Origin: Lumbricus terrestris
Lineage: Eukaryota; Annelida; Clitellata; Crassiclitellata; Lumbricidae
Length of the DNA stretch: 64,000 bases
Reading direction: 5' to 3'
NCBI GenBank assembly: GCA_949752735.1
Contig: OX457046.1
Coordinates: forward strand, 29,396,677 to 29,460,676
Shown here: in pieces, positions 55,501 through 63,751 of the stretch
Position numbering within the stretch: the stretch's first letter is position 1
Layout of the letters: every line of letters starts with the position of its first letter
Notes under the pieces: model-generated
What the model saw: only the letters and a program-made list of their open reading frames with translations
Databases searched by the model: none
Told to the model about the DNA's origin: nothing
Translations under genes and position numbers: made by a program

Positions 55501-58138
55501 TTTGTTCATCATCGCTTTCTGTGTCATCGTCTCGCAAACTTTCATTTGACTTTTCCTCTTCTCCTTCTTCCACTTCTCTTCTCCGACTCTGTGCTCTTGT
55601 AGTCACATTCGCTTGCAATTCTCCTTGCAATACACTCACTGGTGGAACCTCTTTCAGTTCTGCGATTATCTCTGGATGCAGCAAGAACTTTTCTTTGTTA
55701 TCTTTGCACAAGACTGCCGGAATGCTGGCACACACCAAGGTTAAATATGGTGCGATATTTACTCCCTTGTCTTTCAGATCTCCTCCTTCGTTATGACAAC
55801 TCATCCGCACTTCGATTTTCACCAACTTAGCTGGAATGGGTTCTCCAGCCACACATTGCAAATGTACTCTACCAATTTCTTCCACTGTCGCTCCTTTCAA
55901 CAATTCCTCATTGATTACTGGAATCTCAGTACCAGAGTCAATCAGCGCTTTGACTTGCACAGGCTGACAACTGTCATCATTTCCACGTATCTCTACATTG
56001 ACATGCTGTAGTAATGACTTCTTTGTACGTTGACACTCATCTTTGCTTTCAGTTTCTCGACCAGTATCTTTGATGGGAGCAGAATTTACTATTTCTCTTT
56101 GTATAGCAAATTGAGGCGTGCACTTCATTACTGACTTCACTTCCGTTTCGCGGTTGTCTTGTTCTTCCGGCTGATTCGGTGCATTCATTACTTGGATCTG
56201 ATTTACTCTGAGATTTTCTGCACTTCGAGTAAATCTATTTCTCAGATTTGTTATTCTTGGTGGTACTCGACAATCCTTTATCAGATGTTTGTCCGACTGA
56301 CAATTATGGCAACGTTTCTTACCAATCCCTCTCTGTTCAGTGCTCTCCCGCCTGTAATTGTACGCTGCATTGTTTTCTCTTTGGCGTCCCATCACTGGAA
56401 TTCGACTGTATATTTGTCTGTCACCCGTTGCTTCTCTTCTATCTTGACTAAACTGTCTTCCAGGAGCACCATCATTCCTTGCTTCATTACTTCTGGCTTG
56501 GTTTCCTGTTTCTTTGTTATTACTATTCCACCTGGGTTGCTTCGAACTATTACCCCATGCTTCATATTTCGGTTTGTCTTGAAACATTAGACCAATTCGA
56601 TTGTTCACGTGTATGTCTGCGAGTTCTGCAACATTACTAGCTTCGAAGCATTCAGTACCCTCTTTTGCTAGTACGAACTGTAGTGGACCCGGTGGTAGAC
56701 ATTCTTTCAACTTATCCGCCACCAACAGATCAAATAACTTCTCATAGTCTTTGCCCACTCGCCTACTTCTGACATAATAGTTCAACAGATTCTTCAATCT
56801 TGCTGTAAACATAGTGTATGTCTCTTCTGCCGTTTTCTTCGCTTCTCCAAATCGTGATCGATATTCTCTCGCTGTCAATTTGAATTCTTTCAGTAAATGT
56901 TCTTTAACTATGTCGTAATCGTCTAGATCATCAAAAGACAATCGGTTCAACACCGTTCTCGCTCTTGGCGTCATTAGTGGCAACAGCAATTTGACCCAAA
57001 ACTGCTTTTCCACCGTAAAACTGTTGAATGCATTCTCAACTGTCTCAAAATATAATGGCACCTCCATCATATCATACGGCATCTTTGGTAACACGTGTTT
57101 CATTGCATCACCTATCTTTTTAATCTTGGACACCATTGTCTCACTTTCTCGAATCCTGTTTCGTTCTGACTCTTCACGGCTTCTTCTTTCGTCTTCATTT
57201 CGTTCCCTCAGTCTATCTTGATCTTCTACCCTACGCAGTTCTTCTTGTTCTATCTTTTGCTGCAACAATTCTAACTGCCTTCTGCGTTCCTCCTTTTCTA
57301 TAGCCATTTCTCGGAGCTGAGCTTCCTTAAGAGCGAGTTTCTTTTGTTCTAATTGTACTTGTTCTTCCCTTTCTCTTTCCGCTTTTTCCAAACTTTCTTT
57401 CTCCATTTTCAATTCTTCCTGTCGAATCTCTTCGGCTCTTTCCAATTCTGCCAAACGCATGGCTTCTTTGTCTTCCTCGCGAGCCTTTTGCTCTTCAACC
57501 TGTTGTTTTCGTATTTCTTCATCACTTTTCCTTGCTCTCTCGTATTCTATCATTAGTTCCATCCTTCTTCGTTCAGCTTCGTCACGATCTCTTTTCAATT
57601 GTTCTAACTGAAGCTGGAACTGCTGCTTCTGTATCTCTATCTCTTCTTGCCTCAACCTTTCTGCCTTTTCCACTCTTTCTTTCTCTTCTTGCCTCCGTTC
57701 TTTCTCTTCTTGCCTCCGTTGTTCCTCTTTCTCCTGTTTAGTCTTTTCTGTTTGTTCTGCTCGTTCTTTCTCTTCTTGTCTGCGTTCTTTATCCTCTCGT
57801 CTCCGTTGCTCCTCTTTCTCTTTCTCTTCTTGTTTCCGTTCTTTCTCCTCTTGTCTCCGCTGCTCCTCTTCTTGTCTCCGTTGCTCCTCCCTCATCATCA
57901 TAAATTGCATCAACGCCTCCATAGACATAGCCTGTGGTTTCTCTTCAACACCACCTACAGCGCCTTTCTCTTCAGCTTCCTTTTTTAGCCACACCTCTGC
58001 TAGAGCTCTCATCAAATTTTCCCTTGACATCTCTTCGACTTCTTCCACGTCTAGATCAGCTTCGATTAATAATTTTATTATTCGATCAGAAGACGTCTTC
58101 TTTATACTAGCTTGTTTTTGTTCTGTAAGTTTCTCCAT
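52595..58138 (-). CDS. Gag-Pol polyprotein with integrase before RT
   Basis: One frame of 1847 codons, starting at 58138 as the first ATG after the leader. Order: a charged, probably coiled-coil region rich in Glu/Arg/Gln (about 80-335); a capsid region (about 350-515) whose second half resembles a SCAN domain; a CCHC zinc knuckle, C-x2-C-x4-H-x4-C (about 610-623); an aspartic protease with LIDSGTE (D about 734); an acidic linker; an integrase with HHCC finger (from about 1000) and D1070, D1130, E1166 (D-35-E spacing); a GPY/F-like module (about 1300); RT with YVDD at 1581-1584; RNase H (D about 1732, then E and D blocks) to the end. All catalytic motifs are present. Gag and Pol are fused with no frameshift or stop, unlike many gypsy elements, so capsid excess would need another mechanism. 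Confidence 0.95.
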   Translation of the reverse strand: MEKLTEQKQASIKKTSSDRIIKLLIEADLDVEEVEEMSRENLMRALAEVWLKKEAEEKGAVGGVEEKPQAMSMEALMQFMMMREEQRRQEEEQRRQEEKERKQEEKEKEEQRRREDKERRQEEKERAEQTEKTKQEKEEQRRQEEKERRQEEKERVEKAERLRQEEIEIQKQQFQLQLEQLKRDRDEAERRRMELMIEYERARKSDEEIRKQQVEEQKAREEDKEAMRLAELERAEEIRQEELKMEKESLEKAEREREEQVQLEQKKLALKEAQLREMAIEKEERRRQLELLQQKIEQEELRRVEDQDRLRERNEDERRSREESERNRIRESETMVSKIKKIGDAMKHVLPKMPYDMMEVPLYFETVENAFNSFTVEKQFWVKLLLPLMTPRARTVLNRLSFDDLDDYDIVKEHLLKEFKLTAREYRSRFGEAKKTAEETYTMFTARLKNLLNYYVRSRRVGKDYEKLFDLLVADKLKECLPPGPLQFVLAKEGTECFEASNVAELADIHVNNRIGLMFQDKPKYEAWGNSSKQPRWNSNNKETGNQARSNEARNDGAPGRQFSQDRREATGDRQIYSRIPVMGRQRENNAAYNYRRESTEQRGIGKKRCHNCQSDKHLIKDCRVPPRITNLRNRFTRSAENLRVNQIQVMNAPNQPEEQDNRETEVKSVMKCTPQFAIQREIVNSAPIKDTGRETESKDECQRTKKSLLQHVNVEIRGNDDSCQPVQVKALIDSGTEIPVINEELLKGATVEEIGRVHLQCVAGEPIPAKLVKIEVRMSCHNEGGDLKDKGVNIAPYLTLVCASIPAVLCKDNKEKFLLHPEIIAELKEVPPVSVLQGELQANVTTRAQSRRREVEEGEEEKSNESLRDDDTESDDEQSVQEEEEGVTSGNNEIEEEMVACERDDYDDSGSDSEMDTSMRDLFAENTSDERQLADAKKFEEQQRNDESLRSWWRIAEDKGSDFSVVNGLMYKKHQMLDQLVYQLVLPKERRIQVMELAHESVFGGHLGEEKTRERIKLSFVWPRMRRDVVKFCKSCEKCQLKARSLVMDRVPITPIPREDVPFRRMTMDVVGPIEPTSAAGHKYCLCIVDSCTRWPTIFLMKSLTAKAVCEALMKLFMDVGVPSVITSDRGTNFTASLTREFLKLMGCCPRFDSPGHPEAAGLVERWNQTFKKMIHHVVVENPRQWHKIIPFTVWALREVPNATTGVAPYLLVYGKLPRGPLTILKESWTKEINLPPNIGVQPAKYLKNLRADMEKALTFAESCAEEKQKQYASQYNKRAKDKEFEPGENVIVLYPTSTNKLISRWHGPCTVLQRRSKYSYLMDMNENGRRIIHANKMRKFITRTLSCGLIVEEDDEFGSVVEIPLKEDYSETKQKSLQLDYEQIGHLTSEQQKQLLDVLNRYADRFSDKPGLCTLVEHEVVLRPDFREKEFMAYRIPLIYRAEVEKQIQEMLKENIIQPSSSRMASPLVIVKKKDGSLRLACDYRYINSFTENCRYPMPIVNDVLSKVGKSKFISVMDCRSAYWTCPVKKSDQWKTAFVTHNGLYEFTRVPFGMINSGRTFVKAINMILQPIHDFTEPYVDDIAVHSNDWDIHLRHLELFLKQIRLHNVTLNLKKCVFGKSEVKFIGHLIGSGKKMMNPDRIDSLINLKKPETRKEVKQVLGFFGFYRQFICNFAEIAKPLTDLTSKKVPENIVWTDAHQKAFDSLKQIVLSNVILYMFEVGKPFNLYCDSSDFAVGAVLSQVDEEGIERPVSFISQKLTDTQRRWATIEKEAYAIIWALNKLKEILIGSKINVFTDHNPLVYLTESMSKSAKLVRWSLSLQNFDILLNYKKGKLNVVADCLSRL

Positions 58139-58540
58139 CTTACTTCTTTACTTCAAATGATTTCCGTGAAGAAATCGAGGGAGTGGCTATGATTGCTGTG
58201 ATTGGTTGACTTTAATTCTTATTGCTTGTTTATTCAAGGAGCGAGTTTTGTATACCTCTCCTTGGCGTTGCGTTGTCGTAATGTCGTTCGTATGCCCGTT
58301 GTATCTTCTCACCAGTTGTTCGGATGCTCGGACTGCTTCTCCGGTTGTTCAGATGCTCACTCTCCTTCTCCCGTGTGGTCGGCGTCTCGTAAGGCTTCAA
58401 AATCCACTGTCCGTAGCTTGGATACGACTATCCCAACGTTCGTTGCTTGACTTCGCAATTCACCGTTCGTAAACCTGGATACAATATCCCGACGTCCGTT
58501 GCTTGACTTCGTATTCCACCGTCCGTTGCCTGAACTCGAT
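58139..58540 (-). other. Retrotransposon leader with 56-bp tandem repeats
   Basis: Between PBS and ATG. 58403-58560 consists of three imperfect units of about 56 bp (CCACTGTCCGTAGC..., CACCGTTCGTAAAC..., CCACCGTCCGTTGCC...), each with a TATCCC(G/A)ACG or ATATCCCGCCG block. The PBS is part of the third unit. May carry packaging or dimerisation signals, which is inference. Confidence 0.75.
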
Positions 58541-58558
58541 ATCCCGCCGCTGCCACCA
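58541..58558 (-). promoter_or_regulatory. Primer-binding site, tRNA-Leu type
   Basis: On the element's strand TGGTGGCAGCGGCGGGAT, two bases after the 5' LTR. It is complementary to an 18-base tRNA 3' end, and from memory animal tRNA-Leu (AAG/TAG) 3' ends match in all but about one position. Confidence 0.8.
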
Positions 58559-58560
58559 AA

Positions 58561-59155
58561 TGTCAGGTTCCACAATCACTGACGATTTCTCTGTTCTCTT
58601 CTTACTGTTCTGTAGCGCAGCCTAGCCCTAACCTATTCCCTGTATGACGGTATCTAAGGCTAGTGTATAAGTTTCTAAAGTTCTTAACTTGTTCACTTAC
58701 AACCAAGATCTGTTTCTTGTATTTTCTTCTCCGTTTTAATATTCGCAAATAACACAACAATGCATCAACGACGACAAGCGATTCAATTCTGTGACAGCAA
58801 CGCAACCTTAATATCTTACTCTCTCTAAAGTTTTCAACACACACTCCACTGTTCTCTAAAACGTCTTACACTACTAGCACTCCTTCAACAACTTATCTCA
58901 CTGTCTGGGCGTACACTCTTCCCCCTGCCGCTCTGTCCTTCTCTCTGCCTCTCTCCGTCTGTCTGTCTGTCTGTCTGTCTGTTTCTCTCTCGCGCGCTCT
59001 CCGGCGACGGTCGGCCGAGCCGCGCCAACTTTCCCGCCAGTCTGCCACCTGCAAGTCTGTCTGTTCGTACGCTTAACAATTAGCTGACCTTGAGCTGGTC
59101 TATTCGTACGCTCACCCCTTAGCTGACCACATACACTATACAAAATTAGCTCACA
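58561..59155 (-). repeat. 5' LTR of the Gmr1-like element
   Basis: 595 bp, identical to 51887-52481 as far as can be read. Expected to contain the element's promoter. No clear TATA box assigned. Confidence 0.95.
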
Positions 59156-59261
59156 ATCTATCTCTCCTATAATAAGCCTATTAAATTTAAATATTGGATT
59201 CGCCTCTGATTAAACGCGTCGTAGCCTACATCTAGGTTTTACTGTATTTTTCTTTGCACAG

Positions 59262-59321
59262 TTGTATCCGTCGGCGGTTGGCATGTGGTATAATTTTTAC
59301 AAAGACGACGACACAACAGGC
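59262..59321 (+). CDS. M13 peptidase, exon 2 (60 nt)
   Basis: Preceded by a pyrimidine-rich acceptor ending TTTGCACAG and followed by donor GTGAGT (59322-59327). It is phase 0 at both ends, like the end of exon 1. It encodes LYPSAVGMWYNFYKDDDTTG. Joined behind exon 1 (...NRNMLA) it aligns with the M13 segment that in neprilysin/ECE reads like Q-x-G-L-x-L-P-S-R-D-Y-Y, here diverged (AVGMWYNFY). The following exons are outside the window or too short to recognise. Confidence 0.72.
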
Positions 59322-59454
59322 GTGAGTTTATGTTGATGCTTACTTATTTACTCACCAGAGTATAAGATTACATGTACATCGTGTCGTATCTATTATTATT
59401 TATTTTTATTTTTTTATTACATAAATTTATTACGCGCGCAAGGTCACACCAAAT

Positions 59455-59545
59455 ATCTAAACATTTATAGAGCGCCTTTTGTAGCCTTGACTATTCAGAG
59501 GCACTTTCAGATCAGAAGCCCAGGGGGAACTAAGAGGAGAGAGAA
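59455..59545 (-). mobile_element. LINE/SINE tail relic (minus)
   Basis: ACATTTATAGAGCGCCTTTTG, then ATTCAGAGGCACTTTC: a decayed copy of the LINE tail. Confidence 0.4.
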
Positions 59546-59605
59546 AGAGGTAGGGATTTAGTGAATTAACTGTATTGTATTGTTGCATTGTATTGTATTG
59601 TTGCA

Positions 59606-59710
59606 CTATATTGTTGTTGTATTAAATTATTTTGTCGATGTATACGTCAGGTTTCCGAGAAAAATCTGAATTAGGTAGGCTATGTTCAATGGCACTTACG
59701 CCATAAGATA
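59606..59710 (+). repeat. Intronic duplicated segment, copy 2
   Basis: Matches 51301-51390 with roughly 10-15 percent difference and small indels, and is likewise preceded by TATTG/TTGTA units (59570-59605). Confidence 0.85.
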
Positions 59711-60249
59711 CATGAGCTTATCCTGTAGAAGAGGGGAGGGGCTGGAGGGCCATTCCATGTGGAGGGACCTGTCACAGTAAATGTCCGGTTCTGGGTCAAG
59801 AGCGTCAAGGCATACAGACCGTGAGGGACAACATGACAGCATTAAGTCAGCATATACCACCAGGTAAAGTAACACGTCACACTTCCTTTTCGCCCCTTTA
59901 AAAAAAAAGCTCACCATAAAGCGTAATCCCGAAATGTCCGCGGCCTTCGAAAGAGTTGCAGGATGTGATCCTGGAAGACAAGACTATAGGCCTATTTGTT
60001 AGGTCTTTACTATAGTATTAGGCTACAGATAGGCAGATGATCTGCACGCACCATGTTACGACCTGCGAGCAGCTAACAATTATGTCCAGGGCTTGTTCTA
60101 GCTTGCATGCTCTATCCTACACAACATATGCAATAATATTCTAAATGGATTTCTGCAGTTGTACGTAGAAGCTGGTACTTCTGTGCAGTTAAAATAGTAA
60201 TAAAAGGTCAATTTTGCCATCCGATTGGGAGTAATTTATACCATGGAGG

Positions 60250-63200
60250 ATGGAACTCAATATCGAACCATCTCCTCGCCCTCCACCCAAACAATGCTCA
60301 TTCCGCCGCATCAGCTCCATCGACCTTGATGCATTCAAACTCGACCTTGAATCTTCCTCCCTTCTCCTCAACCCTCCAACAGACCCAAATGATCTCCTGT
60401 CTGCTTACAACTGCACCATGTCCGAACTCCTCAACAAGCACGCTCCTATCATCACCAAACCAGAAACTCACGCAAAAAATCCGTGGTTCAATTCTTTTCT
60501 TCAAGCCCTCAAATCGTCGCGCCGTCGCCTGGAACGAGTTTACAGGCGTACACGCGACGACTCTATCCTGAAACAACTCAAAACCTTGACAAATAGATAC
60601 CACAGCCAACTTCTTTCAACCAAAAAACGCTACCTGTCATCTCTTGTTCATTCAAATTCATCCAACCCTCGAAATCTCTGGAAAACTGTAAACAATCTTC
60701 TTCACCGCGGCACCTCTCACCCCCTTCCGAACTCAATCCCATCTGCGTCCATTGCTGACTCTTTCGCATCCTTTTTCACTGACAAAGTTTCCACCCTTCG
60801 TCTCTCACTACAGACTCTCTTATCGAAATCTACCAGCACGCAAACCGACTCTTCCTATTCAGACGCAACTTTGCCACCTACAATATCTTTCAACCTCTTC
60901 GAGCCTGCTACCGAAGCAGAAATTATCACCCTCATTCAGGCCTCTCAAAACAAGCAATGCGACCTTGACCCAATCCCAACATCTTTGCTAAAAGACTGTG
61001 TAGCCCTTCTTGCTCCCACGATAACCAAGCTCATAAATCTGTCACTCTCAACCGGTACCTTCCCTACGCTTTTCAAAGACTCAGTTGTTAAACCACTTCT
61101 CAAAAAACCATCTCTGGACAAAGAACTCCTATCCAACTATCGTCCAATTTCAAATCTGTCATTCTTATCCAAACTCTCCGAACGGATTGTCCTCTCTCGT
61201 CTCAACAGTTACCTCATCTCCAACAATCTTCTAAACCCAAACCAGTCTGCCTACACTAAGCATCACTCTACCGAAACACTCCTGGCCTCGCTCTACAACA
61301 AGCTTGTGATGGCGATAGGCCGTCAACAAGTCTCTTGTCTGTGCCTCTTAGACATCTCTGCAGCCTTTGACACAATAGATCATGCTATTCTTCTCAATCG
61401 CCTCTCCTCTGTCTTTGGAATCTCTGGCACTCCCCTCTCATGGATCAAATCATACCTTTCCTCACGCTCTTTCATCGTTAGCGCTTCTGGTCACTCATCT
61501 AATCAACAAATCCTCACCTGTGGTGTCCCTCGAGGCAGGGGCTTCTATCCCCCCTAAGCAGCCGGGCGCAATCCATCTTCTTCCCCACCTTTTCTGAACC
61601 GGCCTTCCTCTATGTATGCAATATAATGTAATCTAGCGCATGCCCTCCTATAGTGTGCGAATGAAGGTTTGTTTGGAGGGGGAAAAACGAGCATCCGGCA
61701 GGATCGCCGAAGCATGTGTAGCGCCGAAAAGGGACCTGGTATGGGGAGGGAATGTGCCCCTCCCCACAATTTTTTTTGCGATTTCCACATTGCAATTTCA
61801 GCATTTTAAGCTGTCCTCTTAGCAAAATTACTCTACTATTTCAGTGGAGGAATTGTTGCCAAAATTGTGCAGCCATATGTTTTGCGCCTCTGATCAGTGT
61901 GCGCTCGAGAGGCGTTACATAAATTTTTAGAGCACAATGTAATACAATAAAATATAATGTAGGTTCTACTTTGTAAGCCCACGTAATAATGATGTTGCTT
62001 TACTAAGTGTTCAAGGACCAAATTTGACTGTTTGAAATTTGAAAGATAACATTGGAGAGAAACCATTTAGTTGTGCAAAATAGTATTTGTATTAATATTA
62101 TTATTTTCAATTTTAATATGATTGTATTATTGATTAAAATAGTAAAAACATAGGCCTAACTATAATCATGTATTAGGAAATTTTTATTCTGGTATAATAT
62201 AGCTGTTATAGCAGTTTATGTAATTAAAACATGCAGATAGTAGCCTAACTAAAAACTCAAAGTGTATAAAGTGTAAGCTTATACATTTTGCTAAAAACTA
62301 TTAGGCCTATACCATTTTTGTCCAAATTTATATGGAAGGGAAGTATTTTCTGGGAGGATCTTCCTCCTAGTGATGCCTAGATTGAACGCTGCCCTCCATG
62401 TCTGACCTCCCCCCCCCAACCGACGTGAATTTTGGCTGTCTTCTGATTCCCCCCCCTATTTTTCACTGGGCGCAAGCTGCGCCCGCCATGTATAGGGATA
62501 GAAGCCCCTGCCTCGAGGTTCAGTCCTTGGTCCTCTCCTGTTCATTCTCTATACCTCCCCACTCAGCAAACTCATTTCATCATCCTCTGCTGATCATCAC
62601 CTCTATGCCGACGACACTCAACTATTCATATCTTTCTCCCCTCGCTCCTTCTCAGACGCACTAAATCAGCTACGTAACACAATCACTCAGATTTCAGCCT
62701 GGATGACCGCTAATCTGCTCTGCCTCAACCCCTCAAAAACAGAATTTCTCATCATTGGCCTACGCGAGCAATTAAACAAACTAGACTATCCTTCTGACTT
62801 TTCTCAAACAGACCCAACTCTTCCTACGCCATACTCTTCTCCTGTCCGCAATCTCGGAGTCATTTTTGACAAAAACCTTACTTTTTCTGACCACATCACC
62901 CAGCTATCTCGCACCTGCTATATGCACATCCGCGACCTCCGTCGATTGCGTCCAATTCTAAATTACAAGACCGCCTGCACAATAGCCACCTCAATAGTTC
63001 ATTCCAAACTCGACTACTGCAATTCGCTCTTCCATGAAATAGATTCTCTTCAAATTAAACGCCTCCAAACTATCCAGAATGCTCTTGCCCGCGCAGTCAC
63101 TAAGACGCCCAAACATCACCACATAACCCCTGTTCTCAAGTCTCTTCATTGGCTAAAAGTTTCTCAGCGCATCCATTACAAAATTGTTTCTCTAACCTAC

Positions 63201-63574
63201 AACGCTCTTCAAACCTCTCAGCCCTCCTACATTCGTCAACTAATCACCATCCAACCGCACAGGTCTACGCGCTCATCATCATATCTTTCTCTCTCTCGGC
63301 CTCCAGTATCATCCTCTCTGAAATTCTGCGACCGCTCCTTAGTCTATGCTGCACCAGCTCTTTGGAACGGACTCCCAACATACCTCCGCATTTTCGCTCA
63401 CCTCCTATCTCTCCTGCAGTCTCACCTCCAAACAATAATTCAACCTCTCCTCCGCTTGCACTCTCCTCTGCTGCATTCCATTCACGACTGAAAACCGAAC
63501 TCTTCAACCTATCCTATCCAGATTCCAATCAGGTTCCATCACCCAACCACCACCATCACCGACAACCACCGTAG
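60250..63574 (+). pseudogene. L2-like LINE ORF2 (RT), interrupted
   Basis: The first part (60250-61535) has a pre-RT region (SIDLDAFKLDL, NPWFNSFLQALKS, LWKTVNNLL), then RT blocks CDLDPIPTSLLK, NYRPISNLSFLSKLSERIV, DISAAFDTIDHAILLNRLSS and CGVPRG. The second part resumes in the same frame after the right target-duplication copy (from 62511) with SVLGPLLF and LYADD (62601-62615), then [17 protein letters not shown]. It runs to a stop at 63491, but the expected C-terminus ([13 protein letters not shown]) is in another frame (to 63574), so there is a frameshift near 63390. The gene is thus disrupted twice. The motif set fits the L2 clade. Confidence 0.88.
61536..62510. mobile_element. hAT-type element, 975 bp, TSD CCTCGAGG, inside LINE RT
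   Basis: 16-bp perfect terminal inverted repeat CAGGGGCTTCTATCCC at both ends. The exact 8-bp duplication CCTCGAGG lies at 61528-61535 and 62511-62518. It has no transposase frame. The middle carries a LINE/SINE-tail-like relic (61887-61935) and GGCGCAA blocks near both ends. Confidence 0.95.
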
Positions 63575-63751
63575 CACCACGCTGTCTCCTCGGCTTGACC
63601 TCCCCGGATTTTGACCTGGCACCGGAACGAAAACGGCAGCTCTGGCTATTGCGGACTTGATTTGATATAGCGCCGGTGAATAAGCTGGTCTCCCTGACGT
63701 GGCTTTTGTGGGCGCTGAGAAATTCTCGAAGATTTACATTACATTACATTA

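Larger units (their letters stand above)
51887..59155 (-). mobile_element. Complete Gmr1-like Ty3/gypsy LTR retrotransposon
   Basis: Bounded by 595-bp LTRs that look identical by eye, with TG...CA ends, and flanked by ATCTA on both sides (51882-51886 and 59156-59160). Orientation is minus. It has a tRNA-Leu-type PBS, a leader with 56-bp repeats, one 1847-codon Gag-Pol frame and a polypurine tract next to the 3' LTR. Integrase precedes RT and RNase H, the reverse of ordinary gypsy elements and the defining trait of the Gmr1 group. Identical LTRs, an exact target duplication and an intact frame indicate a very recent insertion that could still be competent. It lies in antisense orientation inside an intron of the M13 peptidase gene. 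Confidence 0.96.
50980..59261 (+). other. M13 gene intron 1 (8282 bp)
   Basis: Donor GTAAGT at 50980, acceptor TTTTTCTTTGCACAG ending at 59261. About 7.27 kb of it is the LTR retrotransposon plus its duplication, so the ancestral intron was about 1 kb. Confidence 0.75.
60245..63750 (+). mobile_element. L2-like LINE, 5'-truncated, split by a hAT element
   Basis: Begins just upstream of the coding region (an in-frame stop at 60232 lies outside it), so the endonuclease domain is missing. It contains the rest of ORF2, a 3' UTR of about 150 bp and a short (ACATT)n tail (63733-63752). It is interrupted at 61536-62510 by a hAT element. Confidence 0.88.

Noticed and set aside
59696..59917. 73-codon minus frame and a CAG-GTAAAG site as a possible M13 exon 3 region
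   Set aside because: No M13-like peptide on the plus strand with suitable phase and acceptor could be identified.
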